From: Chrysaora quinquecirrha
Taxonomy: Eukaryota; Cnidaria; Scyphozoa; Semaeostomeae; Pelagiidae
DNA: 64,000 nucleotides
Reading direction: 5' to 3'
Assembly: GCA_014526335.1 (NCBI GenBank)
Contig: JACTAT010000001.1
Location: 2,966,596-3,030,595, forward strand
Positions 24,686-37,800 of this stretch are shown one piece after another; within the stretch, counting starts at the first letter, position 1, and each line of letters opens with the position of its first letter. The notes below the pieces were generated by a model. That model saw only the letters and a list, made by a program, of their open reading frames with translations, was not told the origin of the DNA and ran no database searches. The translations under genes were made by a program, and so were the position numbers.

Positions 24686-26349
24686 CAGAAGCCACTCTTC
24701 TCGCTCACCCATCTCCAGACGCTCCTTACTGCCTCATGGTTGATGCTTCTAACACAGCCGTCGGTGGTGTTCTTCAGCAACATATCAATGGTATTTGGCA
24801 GCCAATATCATTCTTTTCGAAACGACTACAGCCTGCAGAAACCAAATACAGTACGTTTGGACGAGAATTGCTAGCTGTTTATCTTTCCATCCGTCATTTT
24901 CGCTATTGTCTGGAAGGTCGAGAATTTTATGTCTTAACTGATCATAAACCTCTAACCCACGCTTTATCTTCTGCTGCTGATCGATATTCTCCACGTGAAA
25001 TTCGACATCTTGATTTTATATCCCAGTTCACAACCGACATTCGTCATATTCATGGCAAGGAAAATGTCGTTGCTGACGCTTTATCACGCAAAGATATCAA
25101 TGCCATTCAATCACTACCTCCAATCGATTTCACGCTCCTTGCAAAAGCCCAACAAGAAGATAAAGATTTACACACCTTACAATCGTCATCTCTGAATTTG
25201 AAAGAATTTCCACTTCCAAATTCTCCAGGCACTATTTTATGTGACATCACAACAGACAACCCTCGACCTTACGTTCCAGCTTCTTTCAGACGTCTTATTT
25301 TCGACAATCTTCATTCCATCTCACATCCTGGCATACGCGCAACACAACATCTCATTACTCAACGCTATGTCTGGCCAAATATCAACAAAGATATCAGAAA
25401 CTGGACTCGTTCTTGCATCGCCTGTCAAAAAGCTAAAGTCTTTCGTCATACCGCTGCACCACTTGGCACTTTCAACACTCCTGATGCACGTTTTGATCAT
25501 GTTCATATCGACATAGTTGGTCCACTTCCTCCTTCTCATGGTTATAAATATTTACTTACTTGCATCGATCGCTTTACACGTTGGCCTGAAGCCATTCCCA
25601 TTCCTGACATACCCGCTGAAACAGTCGCAAAAGCATTTGTCACTCGTTGGATCTCTGTTTTTGGTGTACCATCTACAGTTACAACAGATCGTGGTGCACA
25701 ATTCGAATCCGCACTTTTCCAATCAATCACATCCCTGCTAGGTATCAAAAGAATTCGTACAACAGCTTATCATCCATCTGCCAATGGCATGGTAGAGCGT
25801 TTCCATCGCCAGCTTAAAGCATCCTTGAAAGCCAGTTCAAATCCTTCGCAATGGACTGAGACTCTACCACTAATTCTTCTTGGCATTCGCACCACAGTAA
25901 AATCAGATTATAATTGCACACCTGCAGAACTCGTATACGGTACTACACTACGTTTACCAAATCAACGCTCTTCAATGCAACGCTTGAAACCAATGCCAGT
26001 TCGTACCCAAACAACAAAATCGCACGTACCAAGAGATCTTCAAAATTGCTCACATGTTTTCGTTCGACATGACGCTATTCGTAAACCTCTTGAAGCCCCT
26101 TACGATGGTCCTTTCAAAGTTATAAACCGCACTGCCAAGCATTTTACTTTGGAAATAAAAGGCAAGCAACAAACCATCAGCATTGACCGTCTCAAAGTCG
26201 CTTATCTAGACAATGATTATCTCGCTAATGACTTATCTGTCCCTCAAGATAACATTTCTGCTCCATCACACACAACTGTACCTCGCATCACTCGCTCTGG
26301 CAGAACAGTACGTTTTCCTGATCGCTTTGGACAGCCATTGACCTTTTGA
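24397..26349 (+). CDS. RNase H-integrase part of pol (frame-shifted)
   Basis: The meaningful reading begins at about 24551, continuing reverse transcriptase in the next frame ('[14 protein letters not shown]'). RNase H follows ('[16 protein letters not shown]', '[20 protein letters not shown]', '[11 protein letters not shown]', '[13 protein letters not shown]'). Integrase has the H2C2 zinc domain (about 25325-25435, ending 'CIACQKAK') and the D,D,E core ('[13 protein letters not shown]', '[10 protein letters not shown]', '[14 protein letters not shown]'). The C-terminus has a GPF-like module ('APYDGPFKV') and no chromodomain. Catalytic residues look intact, so only the one-base break separates it from the upstream frame. 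Confidence 0.92.
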   Translation: MYFWIVFIGISWPSHHCKWHLTIACQSTSHPRFSTSFVSSQAKRISGSCQFYRRFVPDCAKIVQPLTDLLSSKSTRSSFVLNDEALSAFNTIKSALAEATLLAHPSPDAPYCLMVDASNTAVGGVLQQHINGIWQPISFFSKRLQPAETKYSTFGRELLAVYLSIRHFRYCLEGREFYVLTDHKPLTHALSSAADRYSPREIRHLDFISQFTTDIRHIHGKENVVADALSRKDINAIQSLPPIDFTLLAKAQQEDKDLHTLQSSSLNLKEFPLPNSPGTILCDITTDNPRPYVPASFRRLIFDNLHSISHPGIRATQHLITQRYVWPNINKDIRNWTRSCIACQKAKVFRHTAAPLGTFNTPDARFDHVHIDIVGPLPPSHGYKYLLTCIDRFTRWPEAIPIPDIPAETVAKAFVTRWISVFGVPSTVTTDRGAQFESALFQSITSLLGIKRIRTTAYHPSANGMVERFHRQLKASLKASSNPSQWTETLPLILLGIRTTVKSDYNCTPAELVYGTTLRLPNQRSSMQRLKPMPVRTQTTKSHVPRDLQNCSHVFVRHDAIRKPLEAPYDGPFKVINRTAKHFTLEIKGKQQTISIDRLKVAYLDNDYLANDLSVPQDNISAPSHTTVPRITRSGRTVRFPDRFGQPLTF

Positions 26350-26463
26350 ACACTATATATTGCACTTTTACAATTTGAACACTTACCATTTTTACCACTT
26401 ATTTTTACTTATCAAGTTAACGTTTGTCATATTACTTATCGAATGCTTCTATTCTCTTGCATT

Positions 26464-26480
26464 CTAGGGGGGGAGCTAAT
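26464..26480 (+). other. Polypurine tract
   Basis: 'ctagggggggggagctaa'-like purine run immediately before the 3' LTR, the expected plus-strand primer site. Confidence 0.8.
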
Positions 26481-26811
26481 GTAGCGATAGCAACACCGTA
26501 GCTAGGCATGTCACTTCTCTTTTGTTTCATATTTCTTTACTTTTTCCTCCTCGTTAACACTTGCGCTTTTCTTTACTTCACACTCGCTTTTATTTATCTC
26601 TGCATCTCTTAACAACCGCCTTGTTTTATTTGATTATTGTAAATAGATTTTAGTTAGTTAGATTTTTGAGTTATACGAGCACACACAAATTTACGAGTTA
26701 TTTCTGAAGTGATTTCTACGCAGCGCAAGATTTTGGTGAGATCATTCCAACTTTATTTATATTTATTAGATTAGAATAGTAAGATTTATTTCAACATCTC
26801 ATATTCTAAAT
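26481..26811 (+). repeat. 3' LTR
   Basis: Near-identical to 22579-22909, with scattered substitutions and one-base length changes, such as 'cgcttttattt' for 'cgctttattt' and 'agtaagattt' for 'agtacagattt'. Confidence 0.92.
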
Positions 26812-27084
26812 ATTCATGCATGCATTGCATACAATTATCAGAGTAATACAAATTTTGTATTATTAAATGAGGTTTTCTTTCAAGTCTCAGTGTTTATTCT
26901 GTTTAACTATGTTTAAAATCATTTCCATAACTTTTAATGACAATGATTTTGCTGTCATAAAGGCCTTCGAAATAGTAACTTTAAATATTGATATGAAGCA
27001 ACAGGCGTTATTCGTATCGTTTCGTAAACAAAATAATTCTGGTTTTGAAACATTTCAATATATTCATTTTCACTTAATGTTTGA

Positions 27085-27335
27085 TCAACTAACACGACCA
27101 CTTTTCGTCTGCACGACAGAACACATGGCTTCTTGGCTTCACTCACAGCCTGTCTGTTTCTTATTTTTGGAGCAATTTTTCCACCAGTTTGTTAACCCCT
27201 ACCCTACTCGAACACATGATCAGAATGCGTTACGGGGTATGGGCTTCACCATTGCTTGTATATAGCAGCAAAAATGTTGACCCGATTTTCAACATAGTGT
27301 TTTTTTCTAAAGGTTGCGCTTATTCCATGTCAAGG
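27085..27335 (+). repeat. Dispersed repeat (also at 32085-32325)
   Basis: Shares with 32085-32325, in order, 'ttggcttcactcacagcctg' or 'ttggcttcattttcagcctg', 'tgtttcttatttttgg', 'cccctaccctactc', 'gggcttcac', 'aatgttgacccgattttca' and 'aaaggttg'. Same orientation, no coding capacity. Confidence 0.8.
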
Positions 27336-27339
27336 TATC

Positions 27340-28429
27340 GGTAGCTCAACTAATTCAGAGACACTAGCGAGTGGCGCTAAAAACCATTTCAACTTTTACC
27401 TTTTTATAGGCAAATTTACAATACTCTTAAGAAACTTTTACTTAAAAGAGGTCGTCGGGCATGGTGTTTTGCGGTTGTTCGACATTTTGAGAGCGTTTTT
27501 ACAGTTCTTACCTTCTTTACCGAGAAGTCGTCTATTTTTACCCTTTACCTTCGGTCTTTACCGAGAGGTACGGTTTTGCGGTTTTTCAATTTGCGATTTC
27601 GACGAGGTTTTACAGTTTTAAGAGAAAATGTACGCTTGTGCAGTTTTTGCCCCTAAAATTGGTGGTTTAATGTTTTTTGACCCCCCTATGACCCCCTTAA
27701 TAAGCGCCAAAACATAAGACCCCCTACTGCAAATTAAGGACCAAAAAAGTCTTATAAAAAATGAGGTTACACCCTTTTATGATTGTAAAGAAAGCCTGGT
27801 TGCCAAAAGATCCAAACGATCGCACGATTTCCATACAACAATTAGCGCCAGCGTTTGCGCGATTATTGCAATATCTTTAATAAAGGTAAAACTTTGAGTT
27901 ATAGATACGTTTAAATTTATTTGAAATTATGAAGCTTACTTTAATGTCTTAGCTGTTAGCTGTCCTCTCTGTCTCTTTGACAGTTCCTTGTGTTGCTAGG
28001 CCCGTGCAAGTTGTGGTCGCAGAAGCGCTTTTCCTTATACCCTGTGGATATTAAATGCGAGTTACGTGACGAAAAAAGGAGGAATGGATTCTTCCTTCCC
28101 TTACCGTTTTTCCTCGGATTAGCACCCTCCCTGGAATAAGCACCCACTTAAGATTGAGCTGCCTTTCAGGTTTGTCCAAGACACTCATTTGATGGTATAT
28201 GGGCAAGCTCCTGATGGCAGGAATCGAGAGACAGCTTTTGCTAGTTGCTGCAAAACTTGGTTTTTACTCATAAATCTTCAAATAAATACTTCTCTTAGAG
28301 ACGGATTTTTATAAGCGCCCCAGGCGCTTAATCAAGGAATGCGGTATTCCTTCCCTATCTCTGGAAAAACAGTAAACGCCCAGGAACAACAGTTTCCAAG
28401 TTAGAACTGTGGCATCGTAATCTTATCCA
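27340..28429. other. Intergenic stretch downstream of ARMC2
   Basis: No gene seen. 27480-27620 is a T-rich stretch with repeated 'tttaccgaga' and 'ttttgcggtt'. 28312-28331 is a perfect hairpin (TAAGCGCC, 3-base loop, GGCGCTTA). Confidence 0.4.
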
Positions 28430-28570
28430 GCTAGCTCGCTCTATCAGTAGCTCGGCGACGCAGTTCGAGACGTAGGCACGGTAGTGTCACAGCCAGGGTC
28501 AATATGCCTCCTTGGTTTCTCTGCGCACGAGTTCCAAGCAACTGGCGCTATATATATCATTTCACCATCA
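28430..28570 (+). mobile_element. SINE-like element
   Basis: Shares 'cacggtagtgtcacagccag' and 'actggcgcta...catttcacc' with 61915-62100, where the same blocks run on the opposite strand beside a tRNA-like B box. Confidence 0.6.
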
Positions 28571-28707
28571 GCTTAAAGCACATGATCTGATCCAGAACGC
28601 GTTTTCAAAACAATGAATATTGTCGCTGACAAAGACGATTCTTATGATGGGATTTCGCATCATGGGGATTTCAGTAAATCAACAAAACAGTAGAAATAAA
28701 TATTTCA

Positions 28708-28889
28708 TTACCTCTTTGTTTGTTCATGTGCATTTAGAAGGGGTTCTAGTGACGTGTGATTATCTTCAATTCTATTTAATAATCTGAGTCCAACTTGCTC
28801 AAATTGATCGAGCCAAGTTTGTTTCATCAGTTCTTTAGTTTCGCTGTCAATACTTGTATTTTCACTGTAGTCTAGTGCAGTATCAGGAT
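28708..28889 (-). CDS. ARMC2: ARMC2 exon 15 (terminal)
   Basis: Acceptor 'TTTTTTTCAG|ATCCTG'. Encodes 'LLNRIEDNHTSLEPLLNAHE' and ends 'QTKR' at TAA (28708-28710), close to where the human protein ends. The stop overlaps a GTAATG that could act as a donor, so a further exon is possible, but a C-terminus here fits the family length. Confidence 0.87.
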
Positions 28890-31800
28890 CTGAAAAAAAT
28901 ATAATTCAAATTTCAAAATAATAATAGGAGCAGCTGAATAGGATTAACTATACCCTGAGTACCAGAGGCAAGTAGTATTTTGCTTCAGGGAAACGACCAC
29001 GGGTAAGGTTAGGCGCCTTTCTCCTTTCCAGCTTCCTCACTAGCTCCTGCCCAGCGGCTACGGCATTAGGGCCTAGGGTACATAACAGGGCTTCAATTGC
29101 CTAACAATTCCCTGTTACTTCCAGTAGTCTAAATTGTTAGGAGCAAAGCTTGAGAGGCGCAACTCGTCCTGAGAGAAATACTGACTTATAAAACATATTC
29201 CCACCTTAGATTTTATGCCTAATAGAAATTATACCAAACAAAAATTAACATAGGTTAGTGATAAGCATTCAGTCCTGCTACAGCCCTATTGACACTCTAG
29301 AAAGCAGCCTAGTCTCGGCGTAGTTATACGGCAAGGTAGGCCTTGCCTTGCCGGGCCTGGTCCAGGCTAGTTTGAACGCATAAAAATTGGGTTCGTCCCT
29401 TGTTTTATCAACTTGGGCTAAACCCACCCCAGAACCACAGACAAGTTATCCCGGACCGACCCCAAGTTTTACGCGTTCACACCAAACTGGGTGGAGCCTG
29501 GGGTACTTTTTGTAGCGGGAACAAGGCTAAATAAACTAGTAGCCTGACGATTCTAATTATAACAGCTCGTAACACCAAGATGACGTCATTCATCTTGTGT
29601 TCGTTTCAGTATCATACATGAAAGGCAATTCAGTTCGGTTCAGTCTTTAGCTGCACCCGCATAAATCCCTATCCGAACCCGGAACCACATGTTAATTCTC
29701 CATCAGCCCCTGCCCTCCAACCTTTCGCACGCAGAACATTCTACCATCTTATATGGTATCCAAAGAAGAATAGAATTTTATTGGTTATTTCGCTGTATCC
29801 CGAAACCTGATTGGTGCTCAAAACAATATCAATTCAACTTCACAGTTCTGACTGGCGTATTTCGATAATTCCGTCTTATTCGACGGTGACAGCCTATTTC
29901 TGAAGTTTATACTCTTTGGCACATCAGACGAAAAAGCTTTCAACATGTTCAAACATGTTTTCTATCTTTATTGCTATCTTGTACTGCTCACAGAGTAAAA
30001 AAATAACTAATATGATAGAGAAAATAGGAATAGCTATTTAATTACCTAGATAATCTTGTAATAATTGCAATAAATCTTCAGTTTCTTCTTCACCAAAACA
30101 AGATATTGAACTGGTTATTTTTTCACTATAATTGCACAAAGTTTGGCAGATCATTGACGACAGTTGCCAGTCGGTTTGGCCAAAATCTTTTAAGGCGTCT
30201 ATCAATCTAAAAGGGAGAAAAAAATTACTGTTTTGAAATTATTTTCGAGTATTTATTTACGGTAGTCATTTCAATACAAAAAGACAAGGTAAGCACTCTC
30301 GAGAAAACAAACGTGGCTTAGAAAATGGATTAGGTAGGCCTAGTAATAGTTAAGAGATCCTGATATAAGCCGAGCGCAAACCGTGCCAACATGATGATCA
30401 ACATCACTGCAAACATGTTGGCCAATATTTTCGTCGATTTGAACAAAAACAAATGAGTTGGTACGATTTGCTATGTTTCGCAAACATGTTGGCACAACAT
30501 TTTCAATTTCGGTCGTTATTCGGAGACCGTTAAATGAGTAATAGATTTGAGCTGGCTGTTTGAAATGGATCATGAGTTTTTTCTTCTTCGTCGTCAACCA
30601 AAAGAGCGAGAAATCAACAAATAGCTGCTTCCTTTTCGGTCGTGTTTGCAAAAGATCATCTGCAGATGAAGTCAGCAACCCGTAAGTTCTCAGATGTTGT
30701 GATGGCATGGCAAACCGCACCACGATGTTGGCCTATTTTAGCCAACATGTTGGCCAACAATGTTGGCACGGTTTGCCCCCGCCTATAGGGTAATCGAAAA
30801 GAGGGACTGGAACTCAGCTCAAGTTGAATTACGATGAACACTTACTTTCGAACGCCTCTTTCTTCTTTTAAAATTTTTCTATTTTCATTATCGACCATTA
30901 GATTAATTAAAACCCCACAAGAACAGAAGACAATTTCTCTATCATTCGATTCAAGCAAAGTAATCAGCATATTGATCACTAGAAAGAGATAAAATATGAG
31001 TAAAAGAAACGATACAATGCATATAAAGATGAAAAAATCAATTACAAATTTACATGAATATCTGACGGAATGAATAGACCAATACAAAGAATGAAAGGGA
31101 CGAGAATATGGAACTCACTCCCATCTGAAATAAAATCAGCTTCAAATAGTAAACAGTTAAAAAAACTTGTCAAGAATTGGTTTCTTGATAACCAATGCTC
31201 ATGCTCATTCTGCCAGATGCAGTAGAATACAAAACTAAATGCAATCTCTGAAGTTTGCCCTATGTTAGTTTAAATTAGTGTAACCACTATTGTAGGCACT
31301 AACATTAAATAACATTACAATATCAATTACAATTACAATTACAATTACAATTTCAATTACAATTTCAATTACAATTACAATATCAATTACAATTACAATT
31401 ACAATTACAATTACAATTACAATTACAATTTCAATTACAATTACAATTTCAATTACAATATCAATTACAATTACAATTACAATTACAATTACAATTACAA
31501 TTTCAATTACAATTTCAATTACAATTTCAATTACAATTACAATTGCAATTAAAATTACAATTGCAATGAAAAGGAATTAAAGTCAATTATAAATAAAGGA
31601 ACAAGCAAAACATCGAGCACAAGGACTTGTAACAGAATCGCTGGAAAAATGAATCAACTAATCGATAAATTAACTAAGCAATCATCAAAGCTACCAAACA
31701 GCCAAAGAATCAACCAATCAAAAAAATCAAGTAAACAATGAATCAACTAATCAATGAATCAAGAAATAATGAAAAAAGTAGTCAATGAGTCAATGGCAGA

Positions 31801-34800
31801 TGAATCAACCTATCAACCAATAAAGTAATCAACGAATCAGCTAATCAATGAATCACATAGCCGATGAATAAACTAATCAACGAATCAAATATCCAATGAA
31901 TCAACTAATCAATAAATCACATGACCAATGAATCAACTAATGAATGAATCCAGGTAATAAATGAATCAAGTAATCAATGAATCAACTAATCAAGAAATAA
32001 AATAGCAAATGAATCAGCTAGTCAATGAATCAACTAATCAGCTAATCAATGATCAAATAGTCGATGAATCAACAAGTCAATGCATACACGCCTTTTTGTG
32101 GGAACACTTGGCTTCATTTTCAGCCTGCCTGTTTCTTATTTTTGGCACGACTTTTCACCACTTTATCACCCCCTATCCTACTCAGAAATATGTTTAATGT
32201 GCGTCTCTGGGCATGAACTTCACGCTGGTGAACTTTGCTTGTAATTATCTCAAGTAGTTTGGGCGATAGCAAAAAAAATTGACCCAATTTTCAGCCTGGT
32301 GTTTCTTAAAGGTTGTTCTCACAAAGAAAAAAGCGTGTACATATTGTAATCAATTAATAAATCAATCAATGATGGGAACAAATGGCTTGTGTCTGCAGGT
32401 ACTCATACATAGAACTTGGAAGCATGGGCAGAAGTGTTTACTTTAGGCTCATGAAGACAGACACCGACTGTGTTATTCGAACGTAGGTTCGTTCGATCCC
32501 CGTTTAATTGTGGGCTGAACAGCTTGACCATTAGGCCACACCTCAGCTAGACACCAACGAATGAATGAAATGACGAAATTTCAGCAGTGAAACTAATTAA
32601 AATCAAAAGAGAGCAAAAACTAATGAATGAATGATAGAAAAAGTAACATTGAAGCTAATTGAAAGTATCTAAAAATAAAAATTAGCGAATGAATGATAAA
32701 AAGTAATGTTGAACAACAGCTTGTGGACTAATGTTCATTGAAACTGATAATTAAATTAAATAGTCTTTGAGTTGTACAAAACTTCAAAATTGCGATGAAT
32801 AGCGGAATCATTTTCGGGCATACTTAAAAGCATTTCGAGCCGCATCTGGGTATAAATTTCGCCTTAGTCTATTGCTTCGGTCTGTTTCTGACGTTCATAC
32901 TCTGAGGAGTGTCAGACGAAAAAAGCTTTTAAGTATGCCCGAAAATAATTAAATAAGCAAAAACATTATAATGACTTATATATATATACCTTTCTTTTCT
33001 CGTAACAGAGTTCTGATGTCCTTGGATCGAGTGAAATTCCCGAAAACTCTAGTTGCTTCGATTATGCAATCCATGTTATCAACGAATAACAATTGTATTA
33101 AAGCTAAAATCAAAAAAGTTTCAGGTTAAAATATTGCACATTCTTAGTAGTTTGGATGTTAATATAACAAACAAATGAACTAAAAACTAATAAATGAACC
33201 AAGTAAGCAATGAATCAACTTATCAATGAATCAACTAATCAATGAAAAAGCTAATCGATGAATCAATCAATCACTGAATCAAGTAATCAATGAATAAATG
33301 AACGAATGAATCAAGCAATCATGAACCAATCAATAAATGAATGAATCAACTCATCGATGAATCAAGAAATCAAGGTAATGAATAATATAACAACCCAATG
33401 AATCCAATTGCCAATCAAGAAACCCTCTGAAATGATGAAAAAGACGTGAAGGCTCTTAAACGCAACTTACCAACTGTGATTTCCTTAGATTTCTCATGTA
33501 AATTGCTTCCTTCATCTGAGTAATACGAAAGATTGTTCAATGCAGCTGCAGAATTTACTAAAAGTTCTTCTGAAGATTTTCCATTCTTTTTCTCTGAAAA
33601 ATAACAAATGTCATATTCAGCAAATAGTTTATAGTTGCAACATTAGATAATACTAATCAACAAGTTAATTCACAGAAGAGTAGGAAGAAGAAAATTCTTT
33701 TGGGGGGGACTGACGTGCTTTAAAACAATCGGAACAATAGAAGAACAATGGATTTATAACATTAGAACTTGCGAATTATTATCGAATGTTCCCATGTTCC
33801 CTAGAAACCCCTGAACGACCCTCTTTATCAACTTTTCCAACCCCCTAGCAATTCGGAACCTAAGAGTATGGTTATGCTAAGGCTACCCTCATTTTGTTAG
33901 TTACTGATTCTTAAGTAAAGGCCGAAAACCAAGTTCTTGTTCTTATAACACTGTTCGAATAAAAAGAGTATTCTGTAGTATCTATACTTAAGTTTTAACA
34001 CTCGGCTTGAATAAGGTTACTACTTAAGCAGCGTCGAGGGGCGATTCACTCCTTGAAATCTCGTACACCTTTGCTAGAAAACCTATTGTTTTCACAGAAA
34101 TCCCTTGGAAATCCTTTTGTTTTCATAAAAATCTCGTACACCTTTTTGAGGAGTGAATTGCCCTCGCCCGTTGTGCTGGGTTCCCGTTCCCATTCATCGA
34201 ATTCGGAACAGTTTCCAGCTGAGTTGATTGTAGGCCTTTGGAAAGTGACTCGACCTACGATAAGCCAGATGTCGAGATACGATAGAGCTTACGCCAACTA
34301 ATTGTAACCGCTAACTTATGTCGACATATCGACAACTAGTAACAGCTTATAGGATACAGTTGATCGCGGTCACAAGAGCGCTCAGGTCGACTGCAACGGG
34401 CGGGAATTAGTTGTTGATTGCGGAGCTAGAACATGCACAACTTTCTGGAACTATGCGCCGACTAGTTGAGGTCAGAAAGCAACTAGTTACCAACTAGTTA
34501 CCAGAGCGCTTATGTGGACAGGCCAGTTGCGATAAATAACTTGCGGAAAATTGCCGATTAAAAGTCGGCAACTAGTTCTGACTGTGCGCAATGTCGACAT
34601 GAGCCTGGCTTTCGATTTTGACCCGCGAAGTCAGGGGTGGTTAGTAGGTATAAAAAATGTTAAGCAAAGTTTAAGCAACTTTGAGGGCTGAAATGTCTTA
34701 AATTTTAAGCAACTTTGAGGGCTGGACGAAAGTTAAGTTGCTTATTAAAAAAAGTTTAGTGTCATAATGACATCATTTAACAAGCTTAAAGCAGAATTGA

Positions 34801-37800
34801 TTGTCTGAAGTCTCTTATACCAGTGAGAATATATGTCTGGTTGTCGCATTGGTTAAATCTTAGCATTTAAGATGATTTCTCTACTAGAGCAACCGCACGG
34901 AACTTTCAACATATTTTTTGCGCTTTTCATTCAAAACCCATTAATATTTGATCAGGCGATGTTTCCTTTCTCATCCTTAGTTTTTTACAAAGATGCCGAC
35001 AGTTGAATTTTTGAACAAAATTTAAACACCTTTTGCAGTCACTGAGAACATAATTCTAACATCGACTGATTTTTGACTGTGATTTAGTAACGTGACATAA
35101 ACGCTTCAGAACAACAATGATTTGTTTAATTCACTGACTGAAATCAAGTATTCTTTCCCATTGACAAAACCATAGGCTTTGTGAGGGAATTTGTCCTTTT
35201 TGCAGCAGTGTTGCTGGCGAGGGAACAGGGCAGGCTGAAGATGCTTCCAATATCTTCAATTGCCTCAAAATTCTTTCAAATGATTTGAGAGGGAGACTTA
35301 TTAGGGAAGATTGTTCACGGCCATACACAGTTCCTCATTGTAGCTACTGCTCACTCCATCTAGAAAGTGTGGCTGCTCCGCTGTGAAGCAAGTCTTTTGC
35401 CGAGTTCGCGCTATTCGCATCTCTGCAAGAAACTTTCTACGTTCTTTCTACGCCAGGCATTTTGCGAGAAGTAATGGCTGTAGTCGCCAACTGTCTCCGG
35501 AAAACAGCCTTTTGCGGCCCTAATCGCCCGGCGTGGCCATTGAGAACAGCATTTTCTTCACTTGAATCGCCAGTTGCGCTTGGCTCCTTGTGCCAGGCTT
35601 TTTAGTAATTTTCGTTCTCCCACTAGGACTCTCAGTCAATTCTATTGGTCTCCCCAGCTGTATCCCGCAAACTGATTGATGTTCACAAACAATGCCACTT
35701 CGGCTTCACTTTCTGATTGTTGCATTTCAATCTGCGTCTGGGTATGAATTCCCTCTTAGTCAATTGCTTCAGACTGTTTCCTATGTTTATCATCTTTTTG
35801 ATCAACATAAAATGTCAAACAATAACTTACCCATGATATCAATGATTACTTGAAGAAACCTTTCACTATTGGCCACATCACATGCAACATCTGGGTCAAT
35901 TGATAGATTTGCAATAATTCGTATGGTCTGAAACACAGAAAATCAAAGCGCTGCATAAATTATGCTTTTAGTGCACTTTACAACTTTAAGGGATATATAT
36001 CCCTCAAATTGGATTCTCATAACCCTTAATAATGATATCATTATCATTATTATTATTATTAAAGGTAGCTTTTTGACAAAGTTGTGTATTGCTGTTATAA
36101 GTAATGAACCCCCCTTTATGACAGATTCTGTATAGTTAAATGATATCAACTGGAACATATTTACTACGCTCTTGTGGAGAGTCACTACGTCATATGGGGG
36201 TCTCGCTCCAATACAAAACTGGAAACCCTACAATTTCTAAAAAACAGAGCCCATTCTATTATAGAAAATGCTAAAATTAGAGATCAGTGGTCTAGCCACT
36301 GGTTGAGCGCTGAACAACTAATAAAACTTGATCGATCAGCAATGACCTATAAGATGATGAATACGATCTGCCCTGACAGCCTTTGGAATAGCTATATAAA
36401 GAAAGAAACACGTACCCAAGTTAAAGAACAAAGAATCCCAAAGAAAATTCAGACTCACCTTAACGAGAATTTCGTTAGATTTTTCTAGCTCTTTGCCATC
36501 ATCGTCTCTATTTTCATCGTCTCCAGTCCACTGAAATAAATGAGTAATGTGTACTGTTAGTCTCTCTGGCTATCCGTGTCCACATAGAACTGAATTCCCT
36601 TTGTTTTGGGAACGGGGCAACGGGCTGAAACAGACACCAAATCAAAAAGAAACAGTCATTTTAGAATTGTCAATAATAGGAGAAACTTTGAATACTCTAG
36701 CTACTTCAAGCCTTATCGTCTGACACTCTTCAGAGTAAAGGTTGATGAAACAAGGTTGTTTACAAGTCATGCAACAGGTTATGAAAATGGTTATGCAACA
36801 GGTTGTGAAGCAAGTCGTGCAACAGGCTGTGCAACAAGTTATGCAACAAGTTGTGAAACAAGTTATGCAACAAGTGGTGCAACAGGTCATGCAACAGGTT
36901 GTTATAAGTAATGCAACAGGTTGTGAAACAAGTTATGTAACAGGTTGCGAAACAAGTTATGCAACAAGTTGTGAAACAACTTAACAACTGGTTGTGCAAC
37001 AAGTTATGCAACAGATTATGAAACAAGTTGTGAAAACCTCTAAGTGATACAATGACCTCAATAAGCCCATTTTAGATGTGGCAGCATTGCTTTCTTACAA
37101 ACTTTAGATTAGGCAGATTTAGACAAATTACACCACCACTCTGAGATATCATAGGACCATGGCAGCCCAGTGGAAAAGAGACAGAAGAAAAAAGTTCCAA
37201 ACTTTGTTGATCAGTTCAGTTCAATGACGATAACTATGAATAATGTAATAAGTCTAACCCGCAGCGCTGTCAAGACGTGTAACTAAAATATCAGCCTGTT
37301 TTACCTCTGTTATGCTGCTCATGTAATCTTCAAGCACATCAAGGAAAATTGGGAGGGATTTCTTTTCAAAATAAATATCCGTTCTTGATTCTTCAACCTT
37401 TGCAGCAATATTTCCAAAAACAAACAGAAGACGAACAGCTATATCCTAAAGAAAGAAGGATAAATCAATTGTGAGAAGACACATTAAGTATATGGTACTA
37501 AAGGATACTGGATAAAAGTATATCTCTGGGAGTAGCAGTAGGAGAAGAGTCAAGAGTCTTCTCAAAACTGTCTGTATGCGGCCTGCAGGCGACGGGGCCC
37601 GAAGGATCCCTCGTCATAACGTGACTCGATTCAGGGCTAGGGCTACATACAGTCGTGAAAATTACTTCCAAGAGCCTAGAGACAATTCAGCTTTAGACCC
37701 TTATACTTAGATTCTTATCCTAAGGGATAGTAGAAGCGACATCCCTACTACTGGGGATCAAAAGACGACATCATAGGAATCATTCTAATCAAAACAATAA

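Larger units (their letters stand above)
22579..26811 (+). mobile_element. Ty3/Gypsy LTR retrotransposon, capsid-less copy
   Basis: Complete LTR-to-LTR element of 4.2 kb: 5' LTR, primer-binding site, one coding region (zinc motif, protease, reverse transcriptase, RNase H, integrase), polypurine tract, 3' LTR. The LTRs differ at only about 8 of 331 positions, so insertion is fairly recent. Two defects are visible. Fewer than 90 codons precede the zinc motif, so the capsid part of Gag is missing. The pol frame is broken by one base at about 24547-24550. No target-site duplication is evident: the left flank reads 'agttcttt', the right 'attcatgc'. Confidence 0.95.

Noticed and set aside
31317..32080. 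CRISPR-like regular repeats
   Set aside because: Short-unit microsatellite without unique spacers, inside an intron of an animal gene.
36606..37026. Cys/Thr-rich and Gln/Val-rich proteins around 36.7-37.0 kb
   Set aside because: Products of a 12-bp minisatellite read in several frames on both strands.
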